Shown: piece by piece, positions 6,724 through 14,149 of the stretch | Layout of the letters: the number at the start of each line of letters is the position of its first letter | Numbering within the stretch: the first letter of the stretch is position 1 | Origin: Negativicoccus massiliensis | GTDB lineage: Bacteria > Bacillota > Negativicutes > Veillonellales > Negativicoccaceae | Reading direction: 5' to 3' | DNA: 64,000 nucleotides | Assembly (NCBI GenBank): GCA_900155405.1 | Contig: LT700188.1 | Span: forward strand, 992,001-1,056,000 | Position numbers and translations under genes: made by a program | Notes under the pieces: model-generated | The model's database searches: none | Seen by the model: the letters and a program-made list of their open reading frames with translations, nothing else | What the model was told of the DNA's origin: nothing

Positions 6724-8082
6724 ATGAGCAAAAAATGGTTGGGAGTATTGGTCGGTCTTTCCGTCATCGGCGGCAGCACGATGGCATTCGCCGCGCCGGC
6801 GCCGGAGGAAGCGCAAGCGTTGAAACACATCGACCTCGGCGGTAACTACTACTACGCGGGCCAACAGCAGCAAGTTTCGCATGATCAGGTATTGAGCCAT
6901 ATCGAAAAGCTGAACAATTTGTTGGAAAAAGATGCCGGCTGGGGAAAAACCGGTTTGGCGGCGGGGTACAACCAGATCCTGCAACATAACGATGCCATTC
7001 AGAATGCGATTGCTGCAATGGGACCGAAATATGCTACCAAATTGACCGGAGCGTATGTAGCCGCGATCACGGGTATAACGGATAAGCTCGTTACAGAATT
7101 CGACATCAAAGGTGAGGGCGATACTCCAGAGGCCGCTCGTGCTCGGGTAACTGAACTCATTAAAGCGATCTCTACAGGCAACGACATTTCGAAAAACGAA
7201 AACGAGAAAAAGCTCGTGGAAGCTGCCAAAGCCGGTTACTATGCGCGCCGCATGGAAACGGAACTGATGGGCGCGTTCCCGGGTGTGGTGAACACCGTAA
7301 ACAAAACGATTGATCAGGTCAACACCAACACCAAAGCTATCGCGGATAACACCAAGGCGCTCGATACCAAAGTAGATAAAGACGCTCAGGCTAAAGTGGA
7401 CGCAGCACAGGACAATAAAATCGCGGCCAACACCGCAGCGCTCGATACCAAAGTAGATAAAGACGCTCAGGCTAAAGTTGATGCCGCGCAGGACAAGAGA
7501 ATTACGACCAACACCGGTGCTATCGCGGCCAACACCAAGGCGCTCGATACTAAAGTAGATAAAACCGCTCAGGCCAAAGTCGACGCCGCGCAAGATAAAG
7601 GCATCGCGGCCAACAAAGCGGCGATCGCGGATATGAACACCAGCTTCAATCAGCGTTTCGGCGAATTGGATCAACGTGTCGACAAAGTTGGCGCGCTCAC
7701 CGGCGCCCTCGCCGGTTTGAAACCGATGCAGTATGATCCTATCGCGCCGACGCAGATCATGGCGGCCGCTTCGACCTATGAAGGCGAACAGGGATTCGCC
7801 CTGGGCATCGCGCACTACACGAAAGAAGATCTCATGCTGCACGCGGGCGTCGCTTACGATGGCGATGACGACTTCATGGGCAACATCGGCGTCACCATGA
7901 AAGTCGGTTCGTCCGCTGACCGCGAAGTTATTCCGGAACGTTACCAAGCCGGTCCGATCTCGTCCGTCTATGTCATGCAGGATGAAATCACCGACTTGCA
8001 GGCGAGAAATGCCGCGCTTACCGCGCAAAATGAAAGAATCCTGGCGGAACTGCAGGCGCTTCGTCAGCACGTCGGCATGTAA
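6724..8082 (+). CDS. Trimeric autotransporter (YadA-type anchor) with C-terminal coiled-coil extension
   Basis: The 452-residue product starts with a Sec signal peptide (cut after AFA, about residue 23), then a helical head, then a low-complexity coiled-coil stalk with three ALDTKVDK..QAKVDAAQD units (about residues 212-300). A YadA-like anchor follows: RFGELDQRVDKVGALTGALA, then four beta-strand segments ending near IGVTMKVG (about residue 396). Such proteins trimerise and form one 12-strand barrel in the outer membrane. Unusually, ~55 more residues follow the barrel, ending in a coiled coil (DEITDLQARNAALTAQNERI). Anchors normally end at the barrel's last strand. ATG 6724 has AGGAGG upstream. 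It probably acts as an adhesin or an outer-membrane tether. A terminator follows. Confidence 0.85.
   Translation: MSKKWLGVLVGLSVIGGSTMAFAAPAPEEAQALKHIDLGGNYYYAGQQQQVSHDQVLSHIEKLNNLLEKDAGWGKTGLAAGYNQILQHNDAIQNAIAAMGPKYATKLTGAYVAAITGITDKLVTEFDIKGEGDTPEAARARVTELIKAISTGNDISKNENEKKLVEAAKAGYYARRMETELMGAFPGVVNTVNKTIDQVNTNTKAIADNTKALDTKVDKDAQAKVDAAQDNKIAANTAALDTKVDKDAQAKVDAAQDKRITTNTGAIAANTKALDTKVDKTAQAKVDAAQDKGIAANKAAIADMNTSFNQRFGELDQRVDKVGALTGALAGLKPMQYDPIAPTQIMAAASTYEGEQGFALGIAHYTKEDLMLHAGVAYDGDDDFMGNIGVTMKVGSSADREVIPERYQAGPISSVYVMQDEITDLQARNAALTAQNERILAELQALRQHVGM
7357..7580 (+). repeat. Three in-frame repeats in the autotransporter stalk
   Basis: A ~41-base unit beginning GCGCTCGATACCAAAGTAG occurs at 7357-7397, 7438-7478 and 7540-7580. 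Copies 1 and 2 are identical over 41 bases; copy 3 differs at a few positions. Spacing is 81 and 102 bases (27 and 34 codons), so the frame is kept and stalk length could change by recombination. Confidence 0.85.
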
Positions 8083-8102
8083 GCACCGTTTTCTATGGAA
8101 TC

Positions 8103-8131
8103 AAAAAGGACATCCGCGGATGTCCTTTTTT
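8103..8131 (+). terminator. Terminator of autotransporter gene
   Basis: AAAAGGACATCCG/CGGATGTCCTTTT, a 13-bp stem with a T run. Confidence 0.9.
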
Positions 8132-8253
8132 ATTTGCCCGAATTTCATTAAAGAAAGCCGGACGCGGAAAGGGTAAATTATTTTCTCGATTTACGCGGTG
8201 CTTCGCTCGCATGCGCAGGCTGCGAGTAGAGGCATTCACATCGCGATTTTATT

Positions 8254-8823
8254 TCAGCGGCCGAGCAGAGGATCCATGACGGCGGTGAAGTAGCCGGCGA
8301 TTTCTTCGGGCGTTTGCCGCATGTCGCTTTCGATCCACCAGTGAATGGTCTCAACGAAAGTGCAGGCGAAATGGTTGCGCAAAAAATCAGCGGGCACGGC
8401 GGGGCGTTCGCCTTCTTCGTGATTGAGCCAATATTCGCCGAGCTGCAATTTCAAATGCTCTTTGAGATAACGTAAAAAGATGTCGCGACTGTCGGAACGC
8501 AAGAGCCGCATAAAGGCTTCGCGCTGATTACTGATGTGGTAGAGAATGTGCGTGGTGTACGCGCGGTAACCGTTGCCTTGCGGTGTGAATTCGGGAATGG
8601 GACAATGCACGCCGACGCCGGCGAAAACATGACCGAAGAGTTCGGTCAAAAGCGCTTCCATGAGCGCCTCTTTCGTGGGAAAGTGGGAGTAAAATGTACT
8701 GCGCCCGATATTGGCGGCATCGATGATTTGTTGCACGGTGATTTGCGCGTAACGGCGGCGGGCTAAAAGTTCGGTGAACGCCTGAAAAATGGCGTTGCGC
8801 GTTTTGATTTGACGGCGATCCAT
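8254..8823 (-). CDS. TetR/AcrR-family transcriptional regulator
   Basis: The 189-residue protein has an N-terminal helix-turn-helix (RNAIFQAFTELLARR, then ITVQQIIDAANIGRSTFYSHFPTKEAL at about residues 30-57), the TetR signature, followed by an all-helical ligand domain with WLNHEEGERP and an FAC..VETIHWWIE segment. I chose ATG 8823 because AAAGGA lies upstream; an earlier in-frame start lacks one. It is transcribed divergently from the metal ATPase gene with a ~210-base shared region that holds an inverted repeat, so it probably represses that gene and perhaps itself. Ligand unknown. Confidence 0.88.
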   Translation of the reverse strand: MDRRQIKTRNAIFQAFTELLARRRYAQITVQQIIDAANIGRSTFYSHFPTKEALMEALLTELFGHVFAGVGVHCPIPEFTPQGNGYRAYTTHILYHISNQREAFMRLLRSDSRDIFLRYLKEHLKLQLGEYWLNHEEGERPAVPADFLRNHFACTFVETIHWWIESDMRQTPEEIAGYFTAVMDPLLGR

Positions 8824-8973
8824 AATTTCCTTTCCGCGCCGACGCAAAAGCGGCGCGCGCGACAGCGATTATTTTATTGAACAAATCCAAGATTCTATTC
8901 AGTAACGAACGATTCCTCTCGTTTGCGTCTGGTCAAAGCACTGAATATTTTTTACAATGAAGACAAATAAGAA

Positions 8974-9002
8974 ACAATGTGTTCATTAAATACTTACATT
9001 GT
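8974..9002. promoter_or_regulatory. Candidate TetR operator between divergent genes
   Basis: ACAATGT (8974-8980) and ACATTGT (8996-9002) form an inverted repeat with a 15-base gap, between the TetR gene and the ATPase gene and 30 bases before the ATPase start. A further half-like TTACAATG lies at 8952-8959. Assignment is by position and symmetry only. Confidence 0.45.
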
Positions 9003-9035
9003 AACGATACAGAGTAGATTTGACAAGGAGGAACT

Positions 9036-10955
9036 ATGTGGGATCGCTGGTGGGAGTGGGCGCTTAGACCGCGCATGATGGTACTGATGACCGTGTTGCT
9101 GCTCGTGAGCGCGTATGGTCATTTGACGAATAACGCTTTTTTGCAAATGTATGATCCCGGTTGGGGCGTGCTTTTGTTGGCGGGCATACCGCTGTTGTTC
9201 GGCGGGATCGAGTATCTCGTGAAAGACAAAGAATTAACGTCGTGGCTCTTGGTCGGGATCGCGCTGGTCGCCTGCGTCGCGCTGGGCGAAGTGTTCGCGG
9301 CCACGGAAGTGGCGTGGATCATGGCGTTCGGCGAATGGCTCGAAGGACGCACGGTGCAACGGGCGCGCCGCGGCTTGGAGCAAATTTTGGCGCAGACGCC
9401 GGCGCAGGGGCGGCGGATCAATGACGCGGGCGAAACGGAAATGGTGGCAGCGGAAGAGATCCGCGTCGGTGATCGCCTGAGCGTGCACCCGGGCGAAACG
9501 ATTCCGGCGGACGGCGTGGTGCTGACGGGCGCGACGGCGGTCGATGAAGCGATGCTCACGGGCGAATCGCTGCCGGTGGATAAACGTGACGGCTCGGAAG
9601 TGTTCGGCGGCACGGTGAACGGTTTCGGCGCGATCGAAATGCGCGCGACGAAAGTCGGCGCGGATGCTTCGATGCAAAGACTGGTGCGCTTGGTGCGCGA
9701 GGCGGAAAACGAGCAGGCGCCGGTGCAACGCACGGTGGATCGTTGGGTGCGTTACCTCGTGCCGACGGCGATTGCTCTGTCGCTTATCGTCTTTGCGCTT
9801 AATTTTTGGTGGGGCACACCGCTCACGGAAACGATTTACCGAACCGTGACGGTGCTGATCGTCTTTTGTCCGTGCGCGCTTGCGCTTTCCACGCCGACGG
9901 CGATTGTGGCGGCGATCGGACAGGCGACAAAGGCCGGCGTGATTATCAAATCGGGGGCGGCGCTCGAAGTGATGGGGCGCATCGATACGCTCGCGTTGGA
10001 TAAAACGGGCACGATTACGACCGGCGCACTCGCGGTGACGGATGTGTTGCCGCTGCGGGAAGATGTTTCCGAGCAAGAGCTCTTGGCGCTGGCGGCGGCG
10101 GCGGAAGAACAAAGCGAGCATCCGCTCGGCAAGGCGATTCTGCAAAAGGCGCGAGAGGTCGGTGTCACGCTGCCCGAGCATACCGATTTTGTGATGACGG
10201 GCGGCCGCGGCGTGAGCGTTCGGCTGACCGACGGCAGCGTTCTTTACGCGGGCAGCGAACGGTACCTCGCGCAAGAAGGAATCGACATCGCGCCGACGGT
10301 GGAAGCCACGCTGAACGAGTTACGCAGCAACGGCAAAATTGCGGTGCTTGTGGCGCAAGCGGATCAACTTATCGGCGTGGTCGCTTTCGCGGATACGGTG
10401 CGCGCGCAGATGCCGGCGGTGACGGCGGCGTTGCAACGCGCTCGACTTACGCCGGTCATGTTGACGGGCGATAATGCGCAAACGGCGCAATTTGTCGGCA
10501 CAACCGTGGGCATTGACGAAGTGCACGCGCGCCTGTTGCCGGAAGATAAAGTGGCGTACATTGCCGCGCAGCAAAAAGCGGGCCGACGCGTGGCGATGGT
10601 CGGCGACGGCGTGAACGACGCGGCGGCGCTGAAACGCGCCGATGTCGGAATCGCGATTGGCGGCACGGCGGGCGATATGGCGATCGAAGCGGCGGATATT
10701 ATTTTGCCGGGGAGCGACATGACGCGCTTACCGTACCTCGCGCGGCTTTCGCAAAAAACCTTGCGTACGATTCACATCAACTTGGCGATCGCGTTGTCGC
10801 TGAATATTCTCGGCGTCATTTTATCGCTTTTCGGTTGGCTGACACCGGTGACGGGCGCGATCGTGCATAACGCGGGCTCGATTATCGTGTCGTTGCATGC
10901 GATTTGGCTTTACGAAACCAAAATTTTAACCGGCGTGCAAGAGGCGGATGCGTGA
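9036..10955 (+). CDS. P1B-type heavy-metal-transporting ATPase lacking an N-terminal metal-binding domain
   Basis: The 639-residue protein has the P-type ATPase core in order: TGES (about 174), the membrane metal motif CPC (about 277, in FCPCALALSTPTA), phosphorylation site DKTGT (about 322), SEHPLGKAI, and GDGVNDAAAL (about 523). CPC and the HP motif mark the P1B heavy-metal class, which exports Cu+, Zn2+, Cd2+ or similar. No GxTCxxC domain precedes the first helix. The last helix contains VHNAGSIIV, unlike the typical ZntA (DxG) or CopA forms I know, so the metal cannot be set. AAGGAGG lies 5 bases before ATG. The divergent TetR gene suggests inducible expression. Confidence 0.9.
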   Translation: MWDRWWEWALRPRMMVLMTVLLLVSAYGHLTNNAFLQMYDPGWGVLLLAGIPLLFGGIEYLVKDKELTSWLLVGIALVACVALGEVFAATEVAWIMAFGEWLEGRTVQRARRGLEQILAQTPAQGRRINDAGETEMVAAEEIRVGDRLSVHPGETIPADGVVLTGATAVDEAMLTGESLPVDKRDGSEVFGGTVNGFGAIEMRATKVGADASMQRLVRLVREAENEQAPVQRTVDRWVRYLVPTAIALSLIVFALNFWWGTPLTETIYRTVTVLIVFCPCALALSTPTAIVAAIGQATKAGVIIKSGAALEVMGRIDTLALDKTGTITTGALAVTDVLPLREDVSEQELLALAAAAEEQSEHPLGKAILQKAREVGVTLPEHTDFVMTGGRGVSVRLTDGSVLYAGSERYLAQEGIDIAPTVEATLNELRSNGKIAVLVAQADQLIGVVAFADTVRAQMPAVTAALQRARLTPVMLTGDNAQTAQFVGTTVGIDEVHARLLPEDKVAYIAAQQKAGRRVAMVGDGVNDAAALKRADVGIAIGGTAGDMAIEAADIILPGSDMTRLPYLARLSQKTLRTIHINLAIALSLNILGVILSLFGWLTPVTGAIVHNAGSIIVSLHAIWLYETKILTGVQEADA

Positions 10956-11002
10956 GTGATTTGCATCATCATCGCGCGATATCATCCGCGGCAGACAGTA
11001 AT

Positions 11003-11032
11003 AAAAAAGACCTCATGTGAGGTCTTTTTTTG
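11003..11032. terminator. Bidirectional terminator between ATPase and DUF951 genes
   Basis: AAAAAGACCTCA/TGAGGTCTTTTT stem with A and T runs on both sides, placed between convergent genes. Confidence 0.9.
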
Positions 11033-11036
11033 TTGG

Positions 11037-11294
11037 TTAATTTTGCGCGGCATCGTCCGTGGGAAAAGAATGGTCGGTCGGCGGCGCGAAATCGTCGCGA
11101 TCGGCGACCTTGGTAACGACGCCGCGCACCGCTTTCATGAATTTCGGACGGGCGATCATCACGGTATGACCGCAACCGCGGCAGCGAATGCGAAAATCCG
11201 CGCCGATGCGCAAGACTTCCCATTCCTTACTGCCGCAGGGATGCGGTTTTTTCATGGTGACGATATCGCCGATGTCTACTTTTAAATACGCCAT
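11037..11294 (-). CDS. DUF951 family protein
   Basis: The 85-residue protein contains DIVTMKKPHPCGSKEWEVLR and IRCRGCGHTVMIARPKF, the signature of DUF951, a small Firmicutes family of unknown function. Three Cys (one in PHPCG, two in CRGCG) suggest a small metal-binding or OB-like domain. Its acidic C-terminal tail (TDHSFPTDDAAQN) is beyond the usual core. AAGGAG precedes ATG. It is transcribed just after the LarA-like gene with 9 bases between, so probably in one operon. Confidence 0.9.
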   Translation of the reverse strand: MAYLKVDIGDIVTMKKPHPCGSKEWEVLRIGADFRIRCRGCGHTVMIARPKFMKAVRGVVTKVADRDDFAPPTDHSFPTDDAAQN

Positions 11295-11303
11295 GGTTTC
11301 TCC

Positions 11304-12575
11304 TTACGCCTTTTTCACAAGCCGAGGCACCGTGTAGCTGCCTTGCGGCATGAGGCAAATGTCCGCGTTCGGACCGAGTTTTTGCTCCACCAGCGCCAGC
11401 GCTTCTTCGACCGAATGCACCGGCGTGAAAAGGGCGGCGCGGGCCGCGTCGTCGGGCATTTCGGAAAGCAAATAAAAATCCGCTTTTTTCATCAGACGCG
11501 TGACCGCGTACGCTTTGTGACGGCCGATTTGAAAATCTTCGCGCACGTACGCTTCGATTTTTTCCGGCGAAGGATACGCGCGCACCGTCGCGTCAAATTC
11601 ACTGTTGCCCGAACCTTCCGGACAGGCGGCGAGCAAGATGACGACACCGCCTTCCTGTACGGCGCAAACGGCGTTGTCCATCGTTTTTTGGCTCTGGTAA
11701 ATATTGATGTCTTTCGGATAGCCGCCGCACGTCACGATGACGATCGGATATTCACGCGGAATTTCGACGCCGTTCATGCGGTCGACCAACTCGCAGGCTT
11801 TTTCGTGCGCGGTGATGTAGTCGCCGGCGAACACGCCGATGAATTCTTTCTTTTCATTCAAGACGGTATTGAGCAAAAAGGTCGGACGATGCATTTCACA
11901 GCCTTCGACCTGATCGAGATAGATCGGATTGGTTTTGATCTCACCGATGACCGCGTGCGGATCGAGCATCAGCGAGTGGTTGTGGCGGATGGTTTCCCGA
12001 TGCGCCACGCCCGGAAAGAGCGCTTTGCGACCGCCGCCGAAACCGGCGAAGAAATGGTGAACGACGCTGCCGGTCAGAATTAATTTATCCGCGGCCAGCG
12101 CGTCTTTGTGAAACGCGACCGGCGTGCCGTACGAGGTCGTGCCGATTTTGATATAATCCTCGTCATGCCGCGCTTCGGCGTTGACCGTGCGCAGACGGCG
12201 AAAGAGATCTTCCGTGATTTGCGAAATCATTTCTTCGTCCGTCATCGGGCGATGCATGCCCAGCGCGAAAAGAATCGTGATATCTTTGTCCGCCACGCCG
12301 CGTTCGTTGAGCATTTCCACCATGACCGGCAGAAAAATATCCGTGTGCGCGACGCGTGTCGTATCATTGACGATGATCGCGACTTTGTCGCCGGCGTCAA
12401 TCAGTTCCGGCAGAGGGGCGGAGTCGATCGGATGCAACAGCGCTTCACGAATCGCTCGGATCGGATCGGCGAGCGGTTGCATTTGCGCCATGGTTAAACA
12501 ATTTTTTACCCGTTCGTCGGGCAATGTAAATGAAATTTCTTGGCGGCCGTAGGGCCAGGTGTAGGTGGTTTCCAT
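11304..12575 (-). CDS. LarA-family nickel-pincer-type racemase/epimerase
   Basis: The 423-residue length equals lactate racemase LarA. The family's key features are present: VIVNDTTR near residue 90, ALGMHRPMTDEEM (catalytic His near 107), HHFFAGFGGGRKALFPGVA (second His and the Lys that bonds the nickel-pincer cofactor, about 170-188), and a following NH pair. LarA interconverts D- and L-lactate; many homologues act on other 2-hydroxyacids, so the substrate is uncertain. No larB, larC or larE maturation genes lie in this window, so the cofactor would have to be made elsewhere. AAAGGAG precedes ATG. It appears to be co-transcribed with the gene upstream (20-base gap). Confidence 0.85.
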   Translation of the reverse strand: METTYTWPYGRQEISFTLPDERVKNCLTMAQMQPLADPIRAIREALLHPIDSAPLPELIDAGDKVAIIVNDTTRVAHTDIFLPVMVEMLNERGVADKDITILFALGMHRPMTDEEMISQITEDLFRRLRTVNAEARHDEDYIKIGTTSYGTPVAFHKDALAADKLILTGSVVHHFFAGFGGGRKALFPGVAHRETIRHNHSLMLDPHAVIGEIKTNPIYLDQVEGCEMHRPTFLLNTVLNEKKEFIGVFAGDYITAHEKACELVDRMNGVEIPREYPIVIVTCGGYPKDINIYQSQKTMDNAVCAVQEGGVVILLAACPEGSGNSEFDATVRAYPSPEKIEAYVREDFQIGRHKAYAVTRLMKKADFYLLSEMPDDAARAALFTPVHSVEEALALVEQKLGPNADICLMPQGSYTVPRLVKKA

Positions 12576-12595
12576 GGGACTCCTTTCCGAATGAT

Positions 12596-13111
12596 TTACA
12601 TCATTTGCGCGGCGGCGTGAAGTTTTTCTTCTTTCAATACACCTCTGCCTTGCTTGCCGGTCAGTGTTTCAATTTTGAGATAAAAAACCGCGACTTCATT
12701 CAGATATTGATCGACGAAAGCTTCCACCGTGTGCTCATGTTGTGGCAGGTAATGATTGCCGAAGCTCTGCATCAACATTTTTATTTCCGCTACGTCGCGG
12801 ACGACGGTGAGCGGTCCGAAGGCGATAACGCTTTTAAAATACGTAGTAAATTCCGCCGCATGGATATCGGCGCGGTCAATTACGCAAAACGAGCCTTGCG
12901 GGTGCGCGGCGATGGCGCTCATTTTATGTCCCTGCGGGGCGCCATGAAAGTAGAGCGTATTATCGTGGTACCAATAATTGAGCGGAACGGCGTATGGTTG
13001 ACCGTCGGCATCAATCAAAGCAAGCACGCCTTCATGGTGCTTCTGTAAAATTTTCTGACAGTCTGCATTGCTGAGCGCCTGCTCAGGACGACGCATTGCT
13101 ACTGATTTCAT
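12596..13111 (-). CDS. Pyridoxamine 5'-phosphate oxidase-like flavin-binding protein (NimA-type)
   Basis: The 171-residue protein has the split-barrel fold of the PNPOx-like family: EGVLALIDADGQPYAVPLNYWY, LYFHGAPQGHKMSAI and a C-terminal EVAVFYLKIETLTGKQGRG. Members bind FMN, haem or F420; NimA-type proteins reduce nitroimidazoles or act in redox stress. ATG 13111 follows AAGGAG. Its start overlaps the stop of the upstream hydrolase gene (ATGA), so the two are translationally coupled. The actual substrate is unknown. Confidence 0.82.
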   Translation of the reverse strand: MKSVAMRRPEQALSNADCQKILQKHHEGVLALIDADGQPYAVPLNYWYHDNTLYFHGAPQGHKMSAIAAHPQGSFCVIDRADIHAAEFTTYFKSVIAFGPLTVVRDVAEIKMLMQSFGNHYLPQHEHTVEAFVDQYLNEVAVFYLKIETLTGKQGRGVLKEEKLHAAAQMM

Positions 13112-13875
13112 AGTTTCTCCTTTTTGCCCGTGTACAAAAAGCGTTTGCCGAGCCAATCGGTGGCGGACACGAGCATGCCTGTCGTCATGAAGTGACCGAG
13201 ATCGTCAATGGATTCCGTTTTGACATCGGCGCCGGCGTCTTGCAAAATATTGGCGAACGCCGCGTCCGCGCGCGGATCAACGGAGTTGTCGGCGGCGCCG
13301 TGAATGAGGTAGAACGGTTTTTTCTTGAGGGCCTGCGCGTGCATATGCGGCGACATTTCCTCCACAGATTTATTGATTTCAGCGGCCAGCGGATACATTT
13401 GTCCGAAGCGCGCCTGGAAGAAAAGATGGCTCAGCGGCCAATGACCGGAACCGTTGATCGCGACCACGCCGGACACCGCTTTTTGCTGCGCGGCGACGCC
13501 GAGCGCGGAGAAACCGCCCATGGAATGGCCGGATGGCACGATCAATTTGTAACCGTTTTCCCGCGCGTAATCTATCCAAATATCGCTTTCGCGCACGTTC
13601 TGGAACAGCGTTTTCCAAAAGTACGGATAGGATTTCGGATCTTCGTAATCGATTTCGCCGCGGTTGTCATGGTAGATCGCCGCCGGCACGATGACCTCCC
13701 AACCGGCGTTCGCAAAGGCCAGCGCCCGTAGTTCTTGTCCGGCCATCTTCGAGCTCCAGCCGTGGTACCAAATCACCAGGCCGCGCGGATTGACGGGGGT
13801 GTAGCGGATGGCATCGATGCCCTGGCGCGTAATGGTGGAAATATTCACCATGAACGCGCGTGCTTGTTCGCTCAT
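13108..13875 (-). CDS. Alpha/beta-hydrolase (esterase-like)
   Basis: The 255-residue protein has LVIWYHGWSSKMAGQELRAL (oxyanion-hole region), nucleophile elbow GHSMGG (Ser near residue 120), FYLIHGAADNSVDP (acid region) and a late DDLGHFMT (catalytic His). This full triad marks an alpha/beta-hydrolase of the prolyl-oligopeptidase/BAAT-like esterase group. No signal peptide, so cytoplasmic. I chose ATG 13875 (AAAGGAG upstream) over earlier in-frame starts. First gene of a likely operon running through the PNPOx-like, LarA-like and DUF951 genes. Substrate unknown. Confidence 0.85.
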   Translation of the reverse strand: MSEQARAFMVNISTITRQGIDAIRYTPVNPRGLVIWYHGWSSKMAGQELRALAFANAGWEVIVPAAIYHDNRGEIDYEDPKSYPYFWKTLFQNVRESDIWIDYARENGYKLIVPSGHSMGGFSALGVAAQQKAVSGVVAINGSGHWPLSHLFFQARFGQMYPLAAEINKSVEEMSPHMHAQALKKKPFYLIHGAADNSVDPRADAAFANILQDAGADVKTESIDDLGHFMTTGMLVSATDWLGKRFLYTGKKEKL

Positions 13876-14052
13876 TACATTCGACTCCTTTATTTTATCG
13901 GGAACGTATTGTTTTACGCTTAGTTTCATTCTATTACAAAAACGATGCGCCGCCAACCGCGCGCCCGCGGAAGGCGCAAGCGGCGGAAAAATTCGCGCTT
14001 GCGGTAGTTGCTGTCAGACGCTTGTCAAAATGCTTATACAAATTTTGCATTA

Positions 14053-14107
14053 TACAATATCTTGTAACCGAAAAAAGAAGATGTATAATAGATATACAAG
14101 TTATTGA
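14053..14107 (+). promoter_or_regulatory. nrdJ promoter with two candidate NrdR boxes
   Basis: A promoter TTGTAA (14062-14067), 16-base spacer, TATAAT (14084-14089) is bracketed by two AT-rich palindromes: ACAATATCTTGT (14054-14065, overlapping -35) and ACAAGTTATTGA (14096-14107, just after -10). Their centres are 42 bases apart, four helical turns, which is the style of paired NrdR boxes (consensus acaCwATATwGtgt). Match to consensus is partial. Confidence 0.5.
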
Positions 14108-14149
14108 TTACCTGCTTGTTGGTTTAAAGATATCGCATGGAGGAGAAAT

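Noticed and set aside
6709-8070. Long minus-strand open frame opposite the autotransporter
   Set aside because: Shadow of the repetitive plus-strand gene; the protein is low-complexity and shows no signal or domain.
13957-14149. Cobalamin riboswitch upstream of nrdJ
   Set aside because: The B12-box (GCCACTG) and the expected length are missing; only promoter and NrdR-like sites are seen.
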